Assembly (NCBI RefSeq): GCF_002575655.3
Contig: NC_053037.3
Span: 50,046,242-50,110,241 of the forward strand
Length of the DNA: 64,000 nt
Origin: Aegilops tauschii subsp. strangulata
Taxonomy: Eukaryota; Streptophyta; Magnoliopsida; Poales; Poaceae
Direction: 5' to 3'
A program made the translations under genes and the position numbers. Positions 58,334 to 64,000 of this stretch are shown here, in pieces (positions within the stretch are counted from its first letter, which is position 1; each line of letters begins with the position of its first letter). The notes beneath the pieces were generated by a model. That model was not told the origin of the DNA, did no database searches, and saw only the letters and a program-made list of their open reading frames with translations.

Positions 58334-58772
58334 CTCCTGACGGACGGAGCCTGTTCCCATGACGGCCTGTCGGTACGGCCCGCAGGCGGCGAGCCCTGCC
58401 AGGCAGTGAGAGCCGAGAAGGCGGAGGAAGCCGGACCAGCCGGACCGGAGGGAATCCGGGTTCCAACAGGCGGCCCCATTCCTCCCTCGAGGCCCGCGCG
58501 CCATTAACCAGACAAGACACGGTGTGGCTACAGTGATCGCCCGCCAGGCGGCGGGACTGTAGCCATGCTCCCCCGACCAAGCCTGCGTCATTAGCATCAC
58601 GGCTACAGTGAGCAGCAGCTGGCAAGACCCGCAAACGGCGGGAGCGGCCTGTCTGTCCCGTACCTGACCAGTCGGCGGGGCCTAGCAGCCGGCGGAGAAG
58701 CCGGAGATCAGAGACACTGACAGCCGGGTCCTACACCCAGCAACATTACCAATGTACCCCTGGGGGTAGGCC

Positions 58773-58780
58773 TATATAAA
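58773..58780 (+). promoter_or_regulatory. TATA box of the Tat element
   Basis: TATATAAA, 320 bp before the LTR end, flanked by the 10-bp inverted repeat described for the LTR. Confidence 0.75.
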
Positions 58781-59231
58781 CCCCCAGGGCACCCATGCAA
58801 AGGGTTCCCAACCTGTTAGAACTAGATTCACCCATAGAGAAAGGAGAGAGCTAGCCTTGCTTTCTTCCACCTCTAGCAAACAGCTCAAGGAGCACCATTG
58901 TACCACTAGTGCCTTAGTGATCATGCGGAGACCCCGCAGAGCAGGACTAGGGGTGTTATCTCCACGGAGAGCCCCAAACCTGGGTAAAGTTCGCCGGCGT
59001 ACGTGTCTACGCCTTATCCCACTTCCAGGCACCGGCGACGTTCTACTCGCTCCCACCATGATAAGCCATCCATTGGCATACGTTGCACCCAACCCCCGAC
59101 ATTTGGCGCCCACCGTGGGGTGAGGTGCACCGTCGTCCGGGGACCTGTTCTAGACGGGAACCCTGTTCCTCCCTGGCGAGCGTGGCCAGCCCGGCACGCC
59201 AGACGGAGTCTGCGCCGACGCGCTGCATGGT

Positions 59232-59683
59232 GTGGAGGTCGCCTGCGCGGCGAGCTGCCTCGCCGATCTCGTTGGCGAGGTTCGCCTCTCCGACGAGCCC
59301 GCATCTGATGCGGGCACCGATGGCCCTGAGAGCCGCCTCGCGAGCCTCCTAGATCAGCTCCACGTCACCAGCGAGCCTACTATAGACTTGGAATCTGTTG
59401 GCTCCACCGACCTGATGCTTGTCGACTCCGACACTGCGTCGCTTGACGCGTTCCCCACCAACGTGGTGGTCTACGACGAGCCGCTTCCTCGCGCGGAGAG
59501 CGGCGGAAGCACCGTCACGGAGGTGCTTGTCATCGGCCACAGCGAGCACTCCAGCGGAGGTGCTCATGACCCGCTCGATGCGGCACTGCAAGACCTGACG
59601 CGCCCATCCCAGAAGACGCTGACGCCGAGATGCTGGAAGCACGCCGCGCCTAGCTCGTCGAGAGCGCTAAGAAGCTGGCCAAC
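59232..59683 (+). pseudogene. Tat gag N-terminal part, out of frame with the rest
   Basis: Frame MEVACAASCLADLVGEVRLS, acidic and Ser-rich, running up to HDPLDAALQDLTRPS. A one-base deletion near 59602 moves the reading into the main gag frame, which there meets a TAG at 59651-59653 (CAG expected) shortly before the Met at 59684. The true gag start is uncertain; no known domain in this part. Confidence 0.6.
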
Positions 59684-61306
59684 ATGAGAAGCCTATCGGA
59701 GGCCTACCAGCGCGAGATGGACCGCGCTGTGGGTGGCACGCCGGCTCCTGGTGGGCCTAGCCGCATCGGCACGGTCCAGCAACGCGGCGTGGCCATCGCT
59801 AGACTGTTCGGGGCAGATCGCCCCGTCTACGCCACGCCCGCGGAGAATATACGAGCTACCCAGGCGGCAGCAGAAGAGCTGGACAAGTTCGAGGGTGAAG
59901 AGCGTCGCCAGATGGCGGAGCGTGTCCAGCGACTCCTCGACGCGGCTGCTGAGCAGCACGAGGCCGGCTGCCGCACTGAGGCGCCCAACCGGCAAAATGA
60001 CGATCCGCCTCCCCGCCGAGATCAAGGCGCGACATCCCGGACGCCGACTGGTGGCGTCCGCAGAAGAAAAGACAAGGAGCCGGCTGCCAGCCGCAACCGG
60101 ACTCGCCTCAGCATCGAGCGCGACCAAGATGGCCGCCCAAGAGTAGTGGAACGACGGGATGACTGTCCGCCTCCTCCCCCTCGCAGGGAAAGGCGCGCCT
60201 CCCCGCCGCTTGTTGAGCACCCGACACTCGACGACCGCCTTGGCCGCCGAGAAGTAGTCGGAGAGAATGATGCCCGCCACTGGATCGACCACCTCAACCG
60301 ATCCATGGCACTAGAAGAAGAAGATGAGCTGGGTCCGCTCTGTTTTGGCCCCCGCATTCGAGATGAGCCCTTCCCCAAAGGGTTCATGCTCCCGAGAGAC
60401 ACGCCCAAATACACCGGCTCCGTGAAGCCGGAGGACTGGCTGGTCGAGTACTCCACAGCCGTCAGCATTGCGAACGGCAACAAGCGCGTTGCCGTGAAGT
60501 ACGTTCCGCTCATGCTCCAGGGCACGCCCTGGACATGGCTGAACAGCCTGAAGCCCCGCAACATCAACAGCTGGGTCGATTTCACCGAAGCCTTCATCCG
60601 CAACTTCACGAGCACGTACAAGCGGCCGCCCAAGCCCCGCCAGCTCTCCCTGTGTGTCCAAGGCCCCAACGAGTCGACTCACGACTACCTCACACGCTGC
60701 GCCGAGCTCCGCAACTCTTGCGAAGGCATGCACGAGGTGCAGGCCATCGAGTACTTCACCACTGGGTGCCGAGAGGGCACCCTCCTCAAGCACAGGCTTC
60801 TCTGCGACGAGCCGGCGACCCTCGACGAGCTGCTGAGCATAGCAGATAAATATGCCACGGCCGACTCCTCCATGAAGGCGGAGATCCAAGTTGATGCATC
60901 TAGCAAAGTAGCTCCTCCGGCTCCTCGGGCCCCGGCTGGTGACACCAGTCGGCGTCAGCAACCCAACGACAACAAACGCAAGGCCATGCAGCCGGCTTCC
61001 TCGAGCCGGCAGGTGGCAACAGTCGAAGATCAGCAGCCGGAAGGGCAGCCTCCATCCAAGCGCCAGAAGGGCGGCAAGCCCAATTGGCTGCCCGCTTTCT
61101 CGTATGAGCAGACTCTTGATGCACCCTGTAAATTTCACAGTGGCGCGAAGCCGTCCAACCACACCACTCGTAAGTTCCATTGGATCACCAGGATCGCCAA
61201 GGGTGACGGCCTTCTGCCTCCTCCGCCTGCTGGGCAGCCGCCTCCTCCCCCACCCCAGCAGCCGGCAGTTCGACCGGTCGGAGCCATACAAGACGAGTAT
61301 CCCTAA
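59684..61306 (+). CDS. Tat gag, 540 aa
   Basis: Open from Met 59684 to TAA 61304-61306. Residues about 1-200 are Arg/Glu/Pro-rich, partly coiled-coil like (KFEGEERRQMAERVQRLLDA). The gag core covers about 220-400: RHWIDHLNRSMALEEEDELG, MLQGTPWTWLNSLKPRNINS, TRCAELRNSCEGMHEVQAIE. The tail has no CCHC knuckle and instead DAPCKFHSGAKPSNHTTRKF, then Pro-rich sequence. Gag forms the virus-like particle. The stop TAA could be a decayed CAA, because the same frame continues directly into the protease. Start codon is provisional, as the upstream part belongs to the original protein. Confidence 0.85.
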   Translation: MRSLSEAYQREMDRAVGGTPAPGGPSRIGTVQQRGVAIARLFGADRPVYATPAENIRATQAAAEELDKFEGEERRQMAERVQRLLDAAAEQHEAGCRTEAPNRQNDDPPPRRDQGATSRTPTGGVRRRKDKEPAASRNRTRLSIERDQDGRPRVVERRDDCPPPPPRRERRASPPLVEHPTLDDRLGRREVVGENDARHWIDHLNRSMALEEEDELGPLCFGPRIRDEPFPKGFMLPRDTPKYTGSVKPEDWLVEYSTAVSIANGNKRVAVKYVPLMLQGTPWTWLNSLKPRNINSWVDFTEAFIRNFTSTYKRPPKPRQLSLCVQGPNESTHDYLTRCAELRNSCEGMHEVQAIEYFTTGCREGTLLKHRLLCDEPATLDELLSIADKYATADSSMKAEIQVDASSKVAPPAPRAPAGDTSRRQQPNDNKRKAMQPASSSRQVATVEDQQPEGQPPSKRQKGGKPNWLPAFSYEQTLDAPCKFHSGAKPSNHTTRKFHWITRIAKGDGLLPPPPAGQPPPPPPQQPAVRPVGAIQDEYP

Positions 61307-62134
61307 GAGCACGGAGCTTACGTCGTGTTCACCAGCGTGGCCGACGACAAGCACAATAGACGACAGCGACAACAAGAGGTAAATGCAGTGGCATCAAAGA
61401 CCTCCGAGTTCATGCATTGGTCCAAGAAGCCCATCAGCTGGAGCAGAGCCGACCACCTGGAAGTAATGCCCAATCTTGGCTCCTATGCCCTGGTTCTGGA
61501 TGCCACTTTTTCCACAGAGAGGCGAGCTGCTCATTTTTCCCGAGTTCTGATAGATGGCGGCAGCAGCATCAACATCCTGTACAAGGATACCATGCAGAAG
61601 TTAGGAATCAAACAAAGGCAGCTTCAACCCAGCTGGACTGTATTCCATGGCATAGTTCCTGGCCTTTCCTGCTCACCAATCGGCAAGATCCAGATAGACG
61701 TCCTCTTTGGAGACAAAGATCACTTCTGCCGAGAGCCAGTCTGGTTTGAAGTGGTGGACCTTGAGAGCCCATACCATGCACTACTTGGCCGGCCTGCCCT
61801 GGCCAAATTCATGGCGGTCCCCCACTATGCTTACCTCAAGATGAAGATGCCGAGTTCCATGGGAATTCTGACCATAGCAGGGGATTACAAGAAGTCATCC
61901 GCCTGCGCGGCAGATAGCAGCCGGCTGGCCGAGACCCTCGTGATCATGGCTGAGAAGCGGCTCCTTGACCGGGTTGTGGCGATGGCAGGCAAGCAGCCAG
62001 AAATGCCACCCAACCCCAAGGAGTCGGAAGCCGAGGGCTCGTTCAAGCCTGCGAAAGAGACAAAGAAGATACCCTTGGACCCGGAGCACCCGGAGAGGCA
62101 CGTTGTCATAGGAGCAAACCTTGACAGCAAATAG
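61307..62134 (+). pseudogene. Tat protease region
   Basis: In the gag frame after the TAA: RADHLEVMPNLGSYALVLDA, active-site segment VLIDGGSSINILYKDTMQKL, then FEVVDLESPYHALLGRPALA, AVPHYAYLKMKMPSSMGILT. The Asp-Gly-Gly-Ser of the retropepsin site is intact. It ends at TAG 62132-62134 (CAG expected) before the reverse transcriptase, which follows in the same frame. The same block occurs in decayed form in the Fatima element (19444-20128). Confidence 0.85.
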
Positions 62135-63096
62135 GAAGGCGAGCTCGTCGATTTCCTCCGTGAGAATCGGGACATCTTTGCATGGTCACCCAAAGACATG
62201 CCGGGTGTTCCGACGGATTTCGCCGAGCACAAGCTACATGTCCGGTCTGATGCCAAGCCAGTCAGGCAGCCCTTGTGCCGTCTGTCAGAAGAAAAGAGAA
62301 GAGTCATTGGAGAAGAGATAGCCCGGCTGCTGGCAGCCGGCTTCATCATGGAAGTGTTCTTTCCAGAGTGGCTGGCCAACCCAGTACTTGTGCTGAAGAA
62401 AAACAAGCAGTGGCGCATGTGTATTGATTATACCAGCCTCAACAAAGCCTACCCCAAAGACCCATTTGCTTTGCCGAGAATTGACCAAGTGATAGACTCC
62501 ACAGCCGGATGCGAGCTGTTGAGTTTCTTGGACGCATACTCAGGGTATCACCAGATCAAGCTGAACCCGGCCGACAGGCTGAAGACCGCCTTCATCACAC
62601 CGTTTGGAGCCTTCTGCTACTTGACCATGACGTTCGGCTTGAGGAATGCCGGCGCCACGTTTCAACGTTGCATGCAGAAGTGCCTCCTCAAGCAACTCGG
62701 CAGGAACCCCCACGTTTATGTGGACGATGTTGTGGTGAAGACGGAGAAGCGTGAAACACTGCTAGAAGACCTCAAGGAGACCTTTGAGAACTTGCGCCGA
62801 TTTCAAATCAAGCTCAACCCGGAGAAATGCATCTTTGGAGTACCAGCCAGCCAGCTTCTTGGCTTCCTGGTCTCAGAGCACGACATAGAGTGTAACCCTG
62901 TGAAGATCAAGGCCATCGAGCAGATGGAAGTGCCCACCCGACTGCTGGACGTGCAGAAATTCACCGGCTGCTTGGCGTCCATCAGCCGCTTCATCAGTCG
63001 GCTGGGCGAGAAGGCCCTTCCCCTGTACCAGCTCATGAAGAAGACCACTTTTTTCGAGTGGAACGACAAGGTGGACGAAGCTTTTCTCCAGCTAAG
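62135..63096 (+). pseudogene. Tat reverse transcriptase
   Basis: In the same frame as the protease. Motifs in order: GELVDFLRENRDIFAWSPKD, NPVLVLKKNKQWRMCIDYTS, FLDAYSGYHQIKLN, MTFGLRNAGATFQRCMQKCL, and catalytic YVDDVVVKT with both Asp present. The connection region reads TGCLASISRFISRLGEKALP. A small deletion at about 63094-63097 shifts the frame into that of the RNase H (which starts MLTTPPVLAA). All RT catalytic residues are intact; only the upstream stop and this shift break the polyprotein. Confidence 0.9.
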
Positions 63097-64000
63097 ATGT
63101 TGACCACTCCGCCTGTCCTGGCGGCTCCGACTCCTAAGGAGCCCATGCTCCTCTACATCGCCGCCACCAGCCGGGTGGTCAGCACAGTCATAGTGGTAGA
63201 ACGCAAGGAAGAAGGCAAGGCACTACCAGTCCAGAGACCGGTGTATTACCTGAGTGAAGTGTTGTCAGCCTCCAAGCAAAACTACCCCCACTACCAGAAG
63301 ATGTGCTACGGCGTGCACTTTGCCGCTAAGAAACTGAAGCCATACTTCCAAGAGCACCCAATCACTGTTGTCTGCACTGCTCCGCTTGCCGAGATCATCG
63401 GAAGCCGGGATGCTTCAGGCCGAGTGGCCAAATGGGACATAGAGTTGGCCCCCTATACCATCTATTATCAGCCTCGCACCGCCATCAAGTCCCAAGCACT
63501 GGCCGACTTCCTCGTCGACTGGGCCGAGACCCAGTACCTGCCACCAGCGCCGGACTCCACGCATTGGCGGATGCATTTTGATGGTTCCAAGATGCGCACC
63601 GGTTTGGGAGCCAGCATCGTCCTCACCTCTCCCAAAGGCGACAAGCTCAGATATGTGTTGCAGATCCATTTTGCTGCCTCCAACAATGTCGCTGAGTACG
63701 AGGCACTCATCCATGGGCTCCGACTGGCCAAGGAACTCGGCATTCGCCGGATCCTGTGCTATGGTGACTCCGACTTGGTGGTCCAGCAGTCGTCAGGCGA
63801 CTGGGAAACCAAGGATGCAAACATGGCGAGCTACCGCTTCCTCGTACAGCAACTCAGTGGATACTTTGGAGGGTGTGTGTTTCTCCATGTGCCAAGGAAT
63901 GACAATGAGCAAGCAGATGCCCTGGCACGAATCGGCTCCACCCGGCAAGCAATACCAAGCACAGTGGACGGGGAGATCCGGCACGACTGCTCAGCAGTCG
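63097..64000 (+). CDS. Tat RNase H and second (archaeal-type) RNase H, open to window edge
   Basis: An open frame from 63097 to 64000 without a stop. The first part is the connection and standard RNase H region (PVYYLSEVLSASKQNYPHYQ, DIELAPYTIYYQPRTAIKSQ, ALADFLVDW). The second part is the additional RNase H, with the four expected acidic residues in HFDGSKM, NNVAEYEALI, CYGDSDLVVQ and NEQADALARI. In Tat elements this domain precedes the integrase. In the intact element it is part of the pol polyprotein; the ATG at 63097 is only the first Met after the frameshift. Confidence 0.88.
   Translation, partial: MLTTPPVLAAPTPKEPMLLYIAATSRVVSTVIVVERKEEGKALPVQRPVYYLSEVLSASKQNYPHYQKMCYGVHFAAKKLKPYFQEHPITVVCTAPLAEIIGSRDASGRVAKWDIELAPYTIYYQPRTAIKSQALADFLVDWAETQYLPPAPDSTHWRMHFDGSKMRTGLGASIVLTSPKGDKLRYVLQIHFAASNNVAEYEALIHGLRLAKELGIRRILCYGDSDLVVQQSSGDWETKDANMASYRFLVQQLSGYFGGCVFLHVPRNDNEQADALARIGSTRQAIPSTVDGEIRHDCSAV

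Larger units (their letters stand above)
57946..59101 (+). repeat. 5' LTR of Tat element with TATA hairpin
   Basis: 1156 bp from TGTCGGAGTAATGGG to CCCCCGACA. TATATAAA at 58773-58780 lies in the loop of a perfect 10-bp inverted repeat, CCCTGGGGGT (58758-58767) and ACCCCCAGGG (58780-58789). Upstream there are repeated GTGGCTACAGTG motifs and a palindromic TGACGTCA at 58326-58333. Long GC-rich open frames in this LTR (for example 58634-58110 minus) are compositional. Confidence 0.88.
57946..64000 (+). mobile_element. Tat-lineage Ty3/gypsy element, 5' LTR to RNase H, runs off window
   Basis: LTR 57946-59101; PBS TTTGGCGCCCACCGTGGGG at 59102; gag, protease, RT, RNase H and a second archaeal-type RNase H in one orientation. 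The second RNase H after the normal one is a mark of the Tat lineage (Retand, RIRE2, Ogre type). Integrase and 3' LTR lie beyond 64000. Overall coding preservation is good, with a handful of stops and two 1-base shifts, so it is a relatively young but defective copy. Confidence 0.9.

Noticed and set aside
58110..58634. Long minus-strand open frame (174 codons) in GC-rich sequence
   Set aside because: It lies entirely inside the 5' LTR of the Tat element, overlaps other long frames on both strands and shows no domain; explained by GC-rich composition.
1..64000. CRISPR arrays, bacterial operons, rRNA or tRNA genes
   Set aside because: The tandem repeats found are transposon features, and no complete tRNA or rRNA sequence was seen apart from the tRNA-like SINE head.

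Overview
The window looks like intergenic DNA from a large grass genome, most likely Triticeae (wheat, Aegilops or a close relative). Almost all of it is nested transposable elements. LTR and internal sequences match, from memory, the Sabrina/WHAM-type gypsy, Fatima gypsy and Angela/WIS/BARE-type copia families. No gene can be called an intact host gene. Family names are from recall; boundaries, target-site duplications (TSDs) and motifs were read from the sequence.

Layout. (1) 1-14975: a minus-strand, apparently non-autonomous gypsy element whose 3' LTR runs off the left edge. A copia element (5429-13958, TSD GTATC) sits inside its 5' LTR. (2) 14990-15532: small MITEs, one with a clear TAG TSD. 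(3) 15840-45795: an old Tat-lineage gypsy relic (minus), recognised from gag and primer-binding-site pieces and split by three insertions: a PIF/Harbinger element (16462-26272, TSD TAA) which itself carries a Fatima element (18201-25459, TSD GAGGT); a CRM-like gypsy (27435-37818, TSD GAGGT) which carries a truncated Sabrina-like element (about 29948-33279); and a complete Sabrina-like element (38098-45664, TSD AGAGC). (4) 45991-47626: a tRNA-derived SINE and a 1.28-kb retroposon with a 13-bp TSD. (5) 47640-53467: low-copy-looking DNA with a foldback MITE, a Mutator-type MITE (TSD CAAATCGAA) and a second Harbinger element with a dead transposase. (6) 53468-57945: sequence without recognisable genes, then a decayed uncharacterised gene split by a solo LTR (55759-57280). 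(7) 57946-64000: the 5' LTR, gag, protease, reverse transcriptase and RNase H of a Tat-lineage gypsy that continues past the right edge.

How the parts relate. No long polyprotein is fully intact; the best preserved is the Tat element at the right, whose terminal RNase H frame is open to the window edge. Three elements of the Sabrina-like type carry no recognisable gag-pol but share one uncharacterised acidic ORF, a repeated purine-tract motif and a conserved hairpin just after the ORF. These shared parts are the best candidates for an under-described system here. Two Tat-lineage LTRs have their TATA box in the loop of a perfect inverted repeat whose stem sequence differs while pairing is kept. 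The two Harbinger elements are complementary: one keeps only the Myb-like gene, the other only the transposase.
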